Assembly (NCBI GenBank): GCA_963847985.1
Contig: CAWKBS010000011.1
Coordinates: 62,001-126,000, forward strand
Length of the DNA: 64,000 bases
Reading direction: 5' to 3'
Source of the DNA: JAIBJN01 sp963847985
GTDB taxonomy: Bacteria; Actinomycetota; Thermoleophilia; Gaiellales; Gaiellaceae
Shown: one piece after another, positions 53,533 to 61,845 of the stretch
Layout: the number at the start of each line of letters is the position of its first letter
How positions within the stretch are numbered: position 1 is the first letter of the stretch
The notes under the pieces: model-generated
What the model was told of the DNA's origin: nothing
The model's input: only the letters and a program-made list of their open reading frames with translations
The model's database searches: none
Program-made: the position numbers and the translations under genes

Positions 53533-53973
53533 ATGAAGGACACGCAGAAGTCCGCGAAGAAGCCGTCCAAGGGATTCACGGCCGAGGAACGGGCCGCGAT
53601 GAGGGAGCGCGCCCAGGAGCTGAAGGCGGAAGCACGCAAGGCGGACGGGGAGAAGGCCCTGCTCGCGAAGGTCGCGGAGATGCCGAAGCCGGATCGCGTC
53701 ATGGCCGAGCGGCTCCACGCGATCGTCAAGGCCAACGCGCCGGACCTCTCGCCGAAGACCTGGTACGGGATGCCCGCGTATGCCAGGGACGGCAAGGTCG
53801 TCTGCTTCTTCCAAAGCGCGCACAAGTTCGACTCGAGGTACGCGACCTTCGGCTTCAACGACACAGCGAACCTCGACGACGGCGCCATGTGGCCGACCTC
53901 CTTCGCGCTGAAGAAGTTGACCGCCGCCGACGAGAAAAAGATCGCCGCGCTCGTGAAGAAAGCGGTGAGCTGA
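53533..53973 (+). CDS. DUF1801 (YdhG-like) protein
   Basis: The 146-residue protein has a Lys-rich N-terminus (KSAKKPSKGFTAEERAAMRERAQELKAEARK) and the DUF1801 core: LSPKTWYGMPAYARDGKVVCFFQSAHKFDSRYATFGFNDTANLDDGAMWPTSFALKKL. Iron-transport and ligand-binding links have been proposed for the fold, but the role is unknown. ATG start with AGGAGGAAAA upstream. Confidence 0.8.
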   Translation: MKDTQKSAKKPSKGFTAEERAAMRERAQELKAEARKADGEKALLAKVAEMPKPDRVMAERLHAIVKANAPDLSPKTWYGMPAYARDGKVVCFFQSAHKFDSRYATFGFNDTANLDDGAMWPTSFALKKLTAADEKKIAALVKKAVS

Positions 53974-54016
53974 GGACTCAGCTCGCCAACTCCAAGTAAC
54001 AGACTGTTACTTGGAG
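53967..54016. terminator. two adjacent hairpins between convergent genes
   Basis: GAGCTGAG-GA-CTCAGCTC (53967-53984) overlaps the DUF1801 stop. CTCCAAGTAACAG and its complement (53990-54016, one-base centre) overlap the stop of the dehydratase gene. Both are perfect dyads and likely give bidirectional 3' ends. Confidence 0.7.
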
Positions 54017-56247
54017 GTAACGCGCTCGAGCTCGACCGCGGGGGCGTCCGGGACGATCTCGAGCGTCTCGCGGGCGTGGAGGAGCGTCGTCCTGACGATG
54101 AGCTTCGCCCGGGCGAAGTTGTCCAGCCGCGTCGGCACCGGCCCGACCGGCCGGCGGAGCGCATAGCCCGCGGCGTTGCGGCCGATCGCCTGGTACGACT
54201 CGAGCGAGAGGAGCGGCGCCATGCCGAAGAGCTCGAGGTTGTCCAGCGGCTCCAGGTCGGCGCGGTGGATCACCGCGGTGCCCTTGGACTGGAGCCCGAT
54301 CGCGACCCCCGAGCCCGAGAGGACGGCGCCGTCGTGGCCGATGAAGGCGACGTCGGAGGAGCGACGGACGCGTACGAGCCGCGGCTCGCCTCCTCCCTCC
54401 CGGACGCCGTCGGCGAGCGCGTCGAGCACGTCCTCGTGCGCGAGCTCCCCGATGGTCGTCCGCAGCGCGTCCCCGTAGGCCGGGCCGACCGCGATGACGA
54501 CCTCGTCGGCGCGCTCGCCGGCCTCGGCCCGCTGCCCGTCGACGAGCAGCGGCGGGCCATCCGCCTCCGGCGTCGCCAGCTCGCGTGGGTCGAGCACGTG
54601 CGGAAGCGCCTGCACGGCCTCCCAGAGGTCGCCCTCCAGCCGCCAGCCCGTTCCCGGCCCGGCATAGACGTTCGGGTCGTTCACCGCAGAGCGCACCTCG
54701 CCCCCGGGCGCGATGATCGCCGAGGTCTGCAGGTAGTCGGCCGCGACGCGCTGGCGCTGCATGCCGAGCACGGCCTCGGCCACGTCGGAGAAGCCACGCC
54801 GGTCGAGCACCAGTGCCACGTCGGCCGCGGTGATCCGCTCCGAGAGCACGCGGTCGGCGGCCTCGACGTCGGCGGAGCGGTCGCGGTCGGGCAGGTCGGC
54901 GCTGTCGTAGCCGTACGTCGCCGCCTCGACCTCCTCGTCGGTGACCGGCGGGAAGGAGAATGCCTCGAAGACGGCCTGGATCGCCCGCGCGCCGCGCTCG
55001 CGGACGCGCACGACCTCGTCCTCGGCAACCGGCTCGAGGCCGGCGTCGACCTGCCAGTCCCGCTGGACCGTCAGCCACTCGTCGAGGTCATCGGCGTCGT
55101 AGTTGCCGCCGCCGAACATGTTGTCGTGGCGCGGCATGACCGAGTAGCCCGAGGTGACGAAGTCGGTGCCGGGCAGGAGTTGGCCCATCAGCTTCGCGGT
55201 CTTGCGGAACTCGGAATGGGAGGCGATCGCGTCGTTGCCCGAGGCGACCTCGAGGTCGAGCCAGGCGGCGAGGACGTTCTCGGCAAGGATCTCGCGCGTG
55301 CCCGCGGGGACGGAGAGCGCGAGCGCGACGCACGAGATGGAGCCGTTCTGGACGCCCTGCGAGCCTGCGGCGCGGATGGCGGCGAGGCAGCGGGCCTCGA
55401 GGTAGAGCATGGAGCAGCCCTGCGCGTGGCCCATCAGCGCCTCCGAGCCGCCGCCCGACGTAAACCGCACCTTGACCCCGCGCGAGGCGTACGCCGAGGC
55501 GAGCAGCGCCTTCGACCAGGGCGTGTCGTCGCCGTCCACGAAGACCGGCTCCGTGCCGTACACGGACAGCGTCTCCGCGTACGTGACGAGCCCCTGGATG
55601 GCGAGTTGGAGGTTCCGCCGCTCCTCGACGGCGCACTGCGTCATCACGCCCGGGCGGCCGGTCTGCGACCCGACCAGGATGGCGAGCGCGTTCAGCGGCG
55701 CGTAGCGGGACACGCCGACGGTCGTCTCGATCTCGGCGAAGCCGCGCAGGGCGGCCTCGGCCGCGTCGGCTGCGAGGAGCGCGGGGTTCTCCTTGAGGTT
55801 CGTGACGTGCGATTGGTTCGCAGGCCGACGGCGGGCGCGCAGCTTCTTGAGCGCGAACATCAGCTCGACCGGGTCGAGCAGCGAGACGACGCGCGCCAGC
55901 CGCGCCGGGGTGAGCCCGCGGGAGAGGCGGATCAGCTCCGCACGCGGCACGTCGACGTCGACGAGCCGCCGCGCGAGCTCGTGGTCGTCGAGGGCCATCG
56001 CCTCTTGCGTCACGTCGAGATCGAGGCCGTACCGGACGACGAAGTGGTCGATGACGTCGAACGCCGAGGCGGCCTTGCCGTCCATGGCGACGACCCGTCC
56101 GTCTTCCAGCTCGAGCCCCGGCTCCGGGTCGTTCGGCCCGTTCATGGCCACGAGCCCGAGCTCGGGGTACGGCGCGATCAGCAGCTCCCGGCGGAGCGGT
56201 TTCTCCTCCCGCGAGAGGAAGCGCTTAGACCGCCGGGGCCCGCTCAT
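54007..56247 (-). CDS. B12-dependent diol/glycerol dehydratase, large and medium subunits fused
   Basis: Residues 1 to about 540 match the large subunit: RRELLIAPYPELGLVAMNGPNDPEPGLELEDGRVVAMDGK, TNLKENPALLAADAAEAALRGF, FTSGGGSEALMGHAQGCSMLYLEARC, GVQNGSISCVALALSVP. They end at SAVNDPNVYAGPGTGWRL. From about residue 570 the medium subunit follows: DEVVIAVGPAYGDALRTTI, RRSSDVAFIGHDGAVLSGSGVAIGLQSKGTAVIH, LELFGMAPLLSLESYQAIGRNAAGYA. In classical enzymes these are two genes. The enzyme uses adenosylcobalamin to dehydrate 1,2-diols or glycerol. No reactivase or shell gene is near. Confidence 0.88.
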   Translation of the reverse strand: MSGPRRSKRFLSREEKPLRRELLIAPYPELGLVAMNGPNDPEPGLELEDGRVVAMDGKAASAFDVIDHFVVRYGLDLDVTQEAMALDDHELARRLVDVDVPRAELIRLSRGLTPARLARVVSLLDPVELMFALKKLRARRRPANQSHVTNLKENPALLAADAAEAALRGFAEIETTVGVSRYAPLNALAILVGSQTGRPGVMTQCAVEERRNLQLAIQGLVTYAETLSVYGTEPVFVDGDDTPWSKALLASAYASRGVKVRFTSGGGSEALMGHAQGCSMLYLEARCLAAIRAAGSQGVQNGSISCVALALSVPAGTREILAENVLAAWLDLEVASGNDAIASHSEFRKTAKLMGQLLPGTDFVTSGYSVMPRHDNMFGGGNYDADDLDEWLTVQRDWQVDAGLEPVAEDEVVRVRERGARAIQAVFEAFSFPPVTDEEVEAATYGYDSADLPDRDRSADVEAADRVLSERITAADVALVLDRRGFSDVAEAVLGMQRQRVAADYLQTSAIIAPGGEVRSAVNDPNVYAGPGTGWRLEGDLWEAVQALPHVLDPRELATPEADGPPLLVDGQRAEAGERADEVVIAVGPAYGDALRTTIGELAHEDVLDALADGVREGGGEPRLVRVRRSSDVAFIGHDGAVLSGSGVAIGLQSKGTAVIHRADLEPLDNLELFGMAPLLSLESYQAIGRNAAGYALRRPVGPVPTRLDNFARAKLIVRTTLLHARETLEIVPDAPAVELERVTSK

Positions 56248-56662
56248 CGCTCAGCGCCAGCAGGCCGCGCTCCGCGTAGACGGCGAGCGCCTCGCGCACG
56301 AACGCGGCGGTCAGCGGGGCCCGGTAGTCGCCCTCGAGCCGCTCGGCCCAGAGCTCGAGCTGCTGCGGGCTGGAGCGGCGGGGCCTGAGCGCCGTGTAGA
56401 TCTCGAGCAGGACGTCGGAGGGAACGAGCGCGAGCTCGGCCGCGCGTTCGAGGTTCGCCGCCAGCTCGGGCCGGCCTGCGTCCCGCGCCACCGCGGCCTG
56501 GAGCCGCAGCGTCTCCGGGGTCGCACGCAGGTCGTCGCCGTCGAGCTCGCCCGCGCGGAGCGCGTCGAGCGTCAGCTCGTCGAGCCGGCGGCCCGACGGG
56601 GTGGCGACGAGATCGGGACGGCGCGACCCCAGCGGGTAGTCGGCGGACCGGTCCAGTTCCAT
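56225..56662 (-). CDS. diol/glycerol dehydratase small subunit
   Basis: The 145-residue protein reads YPLGSRRPDLVATPSGRRLDELTLDALRAGEL, then ETLRLQAAVARDAGRPELAANLERAAELALVPSDVLLEIYTALRPRRSS, matching PduE/DhaB3. It overlaps the fused subunit gene by 23 bases and is transcribed first. Small subunits complete the alpha-beta-gamma enzyme; here the beta part is on the alpha chain. Confidence 0.88.
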   Translation of the reverse strand: MELDRSADYPLGSRRPDLVATPSGRRLDELTLDALRAGELDGDDLRATPETLRLQAAVARDAGRPELAANLERAAELALVPSDVLLEIYTALRPRRSSPQQLELWAERLEGDYRAPLTAAFVREALAVYAERGLLALSDERAPAV

Positions 56663-56718
56663 GGGCAGATGGTAGTTCGGCGGACCCGCTCGGCGCGCCC
56701 GGCCGGGAGGAGAACGTT

Positions 56719-56724
56719 TATAAC
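56719..56724 (+). promoter_or_regulatory. probable -10 box TATAAC of the SDR gene
   Basis: TATAAC ends 6 bases before the GTG start at 56731, the spacing expected for a leaderless transcript. The preceding GTTTATAAC is a partial dyad and an AT island in GC-rich DNA. No clear -35 is seen. A GGGAGGAG stretch at 56705 is too far away to serve as the ribosome site. Confidence 0.5.
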
Positions 56725-56730
56725 AACGCT

Positions 56731-57462
56731 GTGGCCGCCGGGAACGCCTACGACTTCGAGGGGCGCGTCGCGCTCGTCACCGGCGGCGCGCAGGGCATCG
56801 GCGGGGCGACGACGGCGCGGCTCCGAGCAAGCGGTGCCAAGGTGGCGGTCTTCGACCTCAACGCATCCGACGGCGACGGCGACCTGGCGATCGCCGGGGA
56901 CGTCACCCACTCGGCCGACCTCGACGCGGCGGTCGACCGGGTCGTGGGCGAGCTGGGCCGCCTGGACGTGCTCGTCTGCTGCGCGGGCGTGAGCGGCGAC
57001 TCGCTGCGGACGGTGGACGTGAGCGACGAGGAGTGGAACCGCGTCTTCGGCGTCAACTCGAGCGGCGTCTTCTTCGCCAATCGGGCCGCGATCCGGGCGA
57101 TGGACCCGAACGGGTACGGGCGCATCGTCAACGTCGCCTCGATCGCCGGCAAGGAGGGCAACCCCATGGCTGCCGCGTACTCGGCGTCGAAGGCGGCGGT
57201 GATCGGGATGACGAAGGCGGTCGGAAAGGACGTGGCCGGCAGCGGCATCCTCGTCAACTGCGTCGCACCCGCAGTGATCGAGACGCCGATGCTCGGCGAC
57301 ATGACCCAGGAGCACGTCGACTACATGGTCGCGCGCATCCCGCTCGGCCGAATGGGCCAGCCGGAGGAGGTGGCCTCGCTGATCGCGTACCTCGCCAGCG
57401 AGGAGCTCGCCTTCTCGACAGGCGCCTGCTTCGACCTCTCGGGCGGACGCGCCGTCTACTAG
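56731..57462 (+). CDS. short-chain dehydrogenase/reductase
   Basis: The 243-residue protein has VTGGAQGIGGA, VLVCCAGVSGD, IVNVASIAGKEG (Ser), YSASKAAVIGMTKAVG (Tyr-x-x-x-Lys) and the terminal FSTGACFDLSGGRAVY. Asp in VAVFDLN suggests NAD. It heads the sugar-acid block and may oxidise a sugar or sugar acid. GTG start. Confidence 0.9.
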   Translation: MAAGNAYDFEGRVALVTGGAQGIGGATTARLRASGAKVAVFDLNASDGDGDLAIAGDVTHSADLDAAVDRVVGELGRLDVLVCCAGVSGDSLRTVDVSDEEWNRVFGVNSSGVFFANRAAIRAMDPNGYGRIVNVASIAGKEGNPMAAAYSASKAAVIGMTKAVGKDVAGSGILVNCVAPAVIETPMLGDMTQEHVDYMVARIPLGRMGQPEEVASLIAYLASEELAFSTGACFDLSGGRAVY

Positions 57463-57626
57463 AGCTCCTGACGCGATGATGACCCGCCGACTGAGTGCGC
57501 TGGGTGATTCGAGGGAAGGACGCAGGGCGCGCTCATACCTGCAGAGGTATGGGCGCAACCGAGGACGCAGCCTCGGGCCGCTCAGCGTGCTCAGACGGCA
57601 AGGCTCCTCATCGTGTTAGGAGCTCT
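57461..57626. ncRNA. candidate structured RNA or hairpin repeat, copy B
   Basis: A 19-base arm (AGAGCTCCTGACGCGATGA, 57461-57479) pairs with 57608-57626, with two G-U. Inside, CTGAGTGCGCTGGG (57491) pairs with 57581-57594, extended by GCCG/CGGC. Hairpins are at 57529-57556 (GCGCTCATACC/GGTATGGGCGC) and 57559-57576 (CCGAGG-ACGCAG-CCTCGG). GAGGGAAGGACGCAGGG matches copy A at 16351. The right arm contains TTAGGAG, the likely ribosome site of the following kinase gene. It fills the whole gap between the SDR and kinase genes. Confidence 0.6.
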
Positions 57627-58602
57627 AACGGCGCGCGTCGTCACGTTCGGGGAGGCGATGCTCCGCCTGTCGCCGCCCGGCCGACTGCGGCTCGAGCAGG
57701 CGCGGACGCTGGAAGTCTGGCCGGCCGGCGCCGAGCTGAACGTCGCAGTGGGGCTCGCGCGGCTCGGTGAGGACGTCGGCTGGGTCTCGCGGCTGCCGCG
57801 CAACCCGCTCGCCGAGATCGTCCTCGCGCATGCGCGCTCGTTCGGGATCGACGTCTCCGGCGTGCTCGCTGCGGACGAGGGCCGCCTCGGGCTCTACTTC
57901 GTCGAGGTCTCCGAGCCGCCGCTGGCCAGCCGGGCGCTCTACGACCGCTCGGCCTCGGCCTTCGCGCTGCTCGACCCGGCCGAGCTCGACTGGGCGGCGC
58001 TGCTCGCAGGCGCGCGCGCCTTCCACGTGACCGGGATCACCGCGGCGCTCTCGGACTCCTGCGCACGGGCGGCGGCGGATGCGCTCCAGGCCGCGCGGGC
58101 GGCGGGCTGTCTCACCTCGTACGACCTGAACCTGCGCACACGGCTGGCGCCCCCGGCGGAGTGGCGCGCGCGGCTGGAGGAGGCCGCGCCCTCGCTCGAC
58201 CTGCTCGTCTGCTCGGCGGAGGACGCTACCGCGGTGCTGGGCGTCGAAGGGGAGCCCGCCGAGACCGCCGCGCGCGTGCGCGAGCTGCTCGGGATCGAGC
58301 GCGTCGTCGTGTCCCGGCGGATCGAGGACGGCGCGGCGCTCCGCCGCGAGAGCGCCGCCGTCGACGGGGCCGGCACGGCGATGTCGACCTCTCCCCCGTT
58401 CCGCGCGACCGAGCCTGTCGGCGCCGGCGACGCGTTCTGCGCGGGACTGCTCAGCGGGCTCCTGGCGGGTGACCTCGCCCGCGGGCTCGAGCTGGGCGGG
58501 GCGATGGCGGCAGTCAAGCAGGCGGTTCCCGGCGACGCGCCCGTGGTCGGCCTCGAGGAGCTCGAGCTGGCCCTCGCGGAGAACCCGAGGATGCGCCGGT
58601 GA
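57613..58602 (+). CDS. PfkB-family sugar kinase, 2-keto-3-deoxygluconate kinase-like
   Basis: The 329-residue protein has the KdgK opening RVVTFGEAMLRLSPPG, the sugar-binding GAELNVAVGLARLG, the middle VTGITAALSDSCARAA and SYDLNLRTRLAP, and the catalytic GAGDAFCAGLLSGLLAGD. It phosphorylates a keto-deoxy sugar acid at the expense of ATP. GTG at 57613 is used as start, although it lies within the structured element and the true start may be a few codons later. Confidence 0.85.
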   Translation: MLGALTARVVTFGEAMLRLSPPGRLRLEQARTLEVWPAGAELNVAVGLARLGEDVGWVSRLPRNPLAEIVLAHARSFGIDVSGVLAADEGRLGLYFVEVSEPPLASRALYDRSASAFALLDPAELDWAALLAGARAFHVTGITAALSDSCARAAADALQAARAAGCLTSYDLNLRTRLAPPAEWRARLEEAAPSLDLLVCSAEDATAVLGVEGEPAETAARVRELLGIERVVVSRRIEDGAALRRESAAVDGAGTAMSTSPPFRATEPVGAGDAFCAGLLSGLLAGDLARGLELGGAMAAVKQAVPGDAPVVGLEELELALAENPRMRR

Positions 58603-59492
58603 GCCGCGGCTGGCGCCTCGTCCGCATCGACGGCGCAGAGGGGCGCCGCTTCGGCGCGGTCGCACCGGAGGCGCCCGATCGCATCGTCCTCGTCGGCGGC
58701 TCCGACCCACTGCACCTGCTGGAGCCCGGCGCGCTCGCGAAGCATGCCGCCGCCTCCGCCGAGGCGATCGACGGCGTCGACCCCGAGACCCTGCGCCCAC
58801 CGGCGCCGTGGCGCCTTTCCCTCCCCCTCGACCCGGGAGAGGTCTGGTGCGCCGGCGTCACCTATGAGCGGAGCCGGGACGCGCGGCTCGAGGAAAGCCA
58901 GACCGAGGCCCGCGACGCCTACAGCCTCGTCTACGACGCCGAGCGGCCCGAGCTCTTCCTGAAGGACGCCGCCGGCCGCCGCACCGTCGGCCCCGATGGG
59001 CGCATCGGCGTCCGCAGCGACTCCGCGTGGAGCGTGCCCGAGCCCGAGCTCGGCATCGTGCTCGGCGAGGGCGGCTCGCTGCTGGGGCTCACGATCGGCA
59101 ACGACGTCTCCTCGCGCGACATCGAGGGCGCCAACCCGCTCTACCTGCCGCAGGCGAAGGTGTACGCGGGGGCGTGCGCGCTCGGGCCCGCCGTGCTCGT
59201 GCCGGACGACTGGGAGGCGCCGTTCCCGATCGAGCTCCGCGTCCGCGCCGGCTCGGGCGAGACGCTCTTCGAGGGCGAGACGTCGACGGCGCGCATGAAG
59301 CGCGGCCTCGCCGAGCTCGCCGGCTTCTGCGTCCGCGACAACCCCGTGCCGCCGGGGAGCGTCCTCCTGACCGGCACCGGGCTCGTCCCGCCCGACGATT
59401 TCACGCTCGAGCCGGGCATGGTGGTCGAGGTCGGGATCGCGGGAATCGGCAGACTGGTGAATACCGTGGCGATCGCGAGCGAGCTCCTGTGA
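58599..59492 (+). CDS. FAH-family 2-keto-3-deoxy-sugar-acid dehydratase (KDA/KDX dehydratase-like)
   Basis: The GTG overlaps the kinase stop (GTGA). The 297-residue protein has GVTYERSRDARLEES, VYDAERPELFLKDA, RTVGPDGRIGVRSDSAWSVPEPELGIVL and TIGNDVSSRDIEGANPLYLPQAKVY. The Glu and Asp metal ligands are those of fumarylacetoacetase-fold proteins. The pattern is closest to 2-keto-3-deoxy-D-arabinonate dehydratase of oxidative pentose pathways, which makes 2-oxoglutarate semialdehyde. The neighbouring aldehyde dehydrogenase fits the next step. Confidence 0.85.
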   Translation: MSRGWRLVRIDGAEGRRFGAVAPEAPDRIVLVGGSDPLHLLEPGALAKHAAASAEAIDGVDPETLRPPAPWRLSLPLDPGEVWCAGVTYERSRDARLEESQTEARDAYSLVYDAERPELFLKDAAGRRTVGPDGRIGVRSDSAWSVPEPELGIVLGEGGSLLGLTIGNDVSSRDIEGANPLYLPQAKVYAGACALGPAVLVPDDWEAPFPIELRVRAGSGETLFEGETSTARMKRGLAELAGFCVRDNPVPPGSVLLTGTGLVPPDDFTLEPGMVVEVGIAGIGRLVNTVAIASELL

Positions 59493-60379
59493 CCGCGCAC
59501 CCTGTCGGAGGCACGATCCCGGCGCTGCTGACGCCCTTCACCGAGGGGGGCGAGAGCGTCGATCTCGACCTGCTCGACGAGCACGTCGCGTGGCTCGCCG
59601 AGCGCGGCGTCCGCACGATCTCTCCGCTCGGCACGACGGGCGAGGGGCCGTCGCTCTCGCTGGCCGAGCGCAAGGCCGTGATCGACCGCCTGGCGCGCCA
59701 CCCGGCCGGGATGCGGCTGCTGCCGGGAACCGGGTGCACGGCCCTCCCGGAGACGATCGAGCTTTCGCGCTTCGCCGTCGAGCAGGGCGCGGCCGGAGTC
59801 CTGGTCGCGCCGCCCTGGTACTACGACGCCACCCCGGCCGGAACGGCCCGCTACTTCGGCGCGCTGATCGAGGCGCTCCCCGCCGACGCGCGCGTCTTCC
59901 TCTACCACATCCCCGTGCAAACGGGCGTCCCGATCGAGGACGAGACGATGCGCGAGCTGCGCGACCGCTACGGCGCGCCCGTCGCCGGCGCGAAAGACTC
60001 GAGCGGCGACCTCGAGCACGCCTCCCGCTGGATCCGCGACTTCCCCGAGCTGGCCATCCTGCCCGGCTCCGACGCGCTCGCCTCGGACGCCGCCCGGGTC
60101 GGAGCGGCCGGCACGATCACGCTCCTGGCGAACGTCTTCCCCGACGAGCTCGACGCGATCCGCGCGGGCGACGGGGTCGAGCGGCGCCAGGCCTTCCTGA
60201 CGGCGCTGCGCGGGCTCACGCAGGAGTATCCGCGCCACGCCGCGATGAAGCACCTTCTCCATGTCGTCTCCGGCCTGCGCCGCGCGACGGTGCGTCCGCC
60301 GCTCGACGAGCTCTCGCCCGAGCAGGTCGAGGAGCTGGAGGCGCGATTCGACGAGCTCCGGAGGAACGCCCATGTCTGA
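59489..60379 (+). CDS. dihydrodipicolinate synthase family aldolase/dehydratase
   Basis: The GTG at 59489 overlaps the previous stop. The 296-residue TIM barrel has GTIPALLTPF, PLGTTGEGPSLSLAERKAVI, the Tyr in FLYHIPVQTG and the Schiff-base Lys in VAGAKDSSGD. Sugar-acid aldolases and dehydratases (KDG aldolase, keto-deoxyglucarate dehydratase) share this fold, so in this operon a sugar-acid role is more likely than lysine synthesis. Confidence 0.88.
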   Translation: MTAHPVGGTIPALLTPFTEGGESVDLDLLDEHVAWLAERGVRTISPLGTTGEGPSLSLAERKAVIDRLARHPAGMRLLPGTGCTALPETIELSRFAVEQGAAGVLVAPPWYYDATPAGTARYFGALIEALPADARVFLYHIPVQTGVPIEDETMRELRDRYGAPVAGAKDSSGDLEHASRWIRDFPELAILPGSDALASDAARVGAAGTITLLANVFPDELDAIRAGDGVERRQAFLTALRGLTQEYPRHAAMKHLLHVVSGLRRATVRPPLDELSPEQVEELEARFDELRRNAHV

Positions 60380-61836
60380 GACCCTGCAGGCCCCGGTCCG
60401 GCCGGCCCTCGCCAACTTCGTCGGCGGCGAGTGGCTGCCGAGCAGAAGCGGGGAGACGTACGAGAAGCGCAGCCCGATCACGGCCCGCGGAGGCGATCGG
60501 CGAGCTCCCCGCCTCGGGGGCCGAGGACGTCGAGGCCGCCGTGGCCGCCGCCGCCGCGGCCTTCCCCGGCTGGTCGAAGCTGCCGATGGCCGCGCGCGCG
60601 GCCGTGCTCACGAAGGCGGCGGCCGCCGTCGAGGCCCGCGTCGAGGACATGGCGCAGGACATGACCCTCGAGATGGGCAAGCCGCTGCGCGAAGCGCGCA
60701 TGGAGGCGGCGCGCACGGCAGCGATCTTCCGCTACTTCGCGGGCGAGGCCTGGCGCCCGGTCGGCGAGCTCTACGAGCAGTCGGCCACCGGCCAGCCCGT
60801 GCACACGATCCGCCGGCCGCTCGGCGTCGTCGGGCTGATCACCCCGTGGAACTTCCCGGCCGCCATCCCCGCGTGGAAGGCCGCGCCGGCCCTGATCTAC
60901 GGGAACACGGTCGTCATGAAGCTCGCGCAGGAGGCGCCGATCACGGGCCTCCACCTGGCGGCGGCGCTCGAGGAGGGCGGGCTTCCGCCCGGCGTCCTCA
61001 ACGTCGTCATCGGCCGCGGCTCCGCCGTGGGAACGCCGCTCGTCGAGCATCCGCAGGTGCGGGCGGTGTCCTTCACCGGCTCCGTCGCCGTCGGCCACGA
61101 GGTGCGCGACCGCGTCGTCGCGCGCGGCGGCCGCGTCCAGCTCGAGCTGGGCGGCCACAACCCGCTGATCGTGATGGCCGACGCCGACCTGGGCCGCGCC
61201 GTCGAGGCCGCCTACGCGGGCGCGTTCTGGTCGGCCGGGCAGAAGTGCACGGCCACCCGCCGCATCTTCGTCCACGACGCGGTCTACGACGACTTCCGCG
61301 GGCGCCTGCTCGAGCGGATCGAGGCCGGGAAGGTCGGAGACCCGACCGACCCCGAGGTCGAGGTCGGGCCCGTGGTCACGGAAACCGCGATGGAGGAGAT
61401 CCTGGCCGCCGTCGAGCGCGGCAAGGCCGAGGGCGGCACGCTCCTCACCGGCGGCGGGCGCCTGGACGACGACGCCTTCCTGATCGCGCCCACGCTCTTC
61501 GAGGACGTCTCGGACGAGTCGCTGCTCTCCTGCGAGGAGGTCTTCGGCCCGGTCAGCTCGCTCTATCGCTTCTCCACGACCGACGAGGTGATCGCACGGG
61601 CGAACGCCGTCGAGTTCGGGCTCTCGGCCTCCATCTTCACCGACAGCCTCACCTCTGCCCGGCGCTTCGCCAACGAGCTCCAGGCCGGCATCCTCCACGT
61701 CAACCAGCAGACGGCGGGCGCCGACGTGCACGTTCCCTTCGGCGGCCTCAAGGGCTCCGGCTTCGGCCCGCACGAGCAGGGGCGCGCCGCGATCGAGTTC
61801 TACACCGAGGTCGTCACGGTCTACCAGGACGTGTAG
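60372..61836 (+). pseudogene. aldehyde dehydrogenase, 2-oxoglutarate semialdehyde type, frameshifted
   Basis: The N-terminus from the ATG at 60372 reads LANFVGGEWLPSRSGETYEK to RSPIT, then the frame breaks. Dropping one G at 60482-60483 gives SPIT-PAEAIGELPASG and continues to the stop at 61836. Motifs: GLITPWNFPAAIPAWKAAPAL, FTGSVAVG, LELGGHNPL (Glu), SAGQKCTATRR (Cys), PFGGLKGSGFGPHEQG. Restored length is about 487 residues. This is close to the ketoglutarate-semialdehyde dehydrogenases of Weimberg pathways. Confidence 0.82.
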
Positions 61837-61845
61837 GGCTTCGGC

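Noticed and set aside
54007..56662. Bacterial microcompartment locus
   Set aside because: A diol dehydratase is present, but there are no shell proteins, encapsulation peptide or cobalamin recycling genes in the window.
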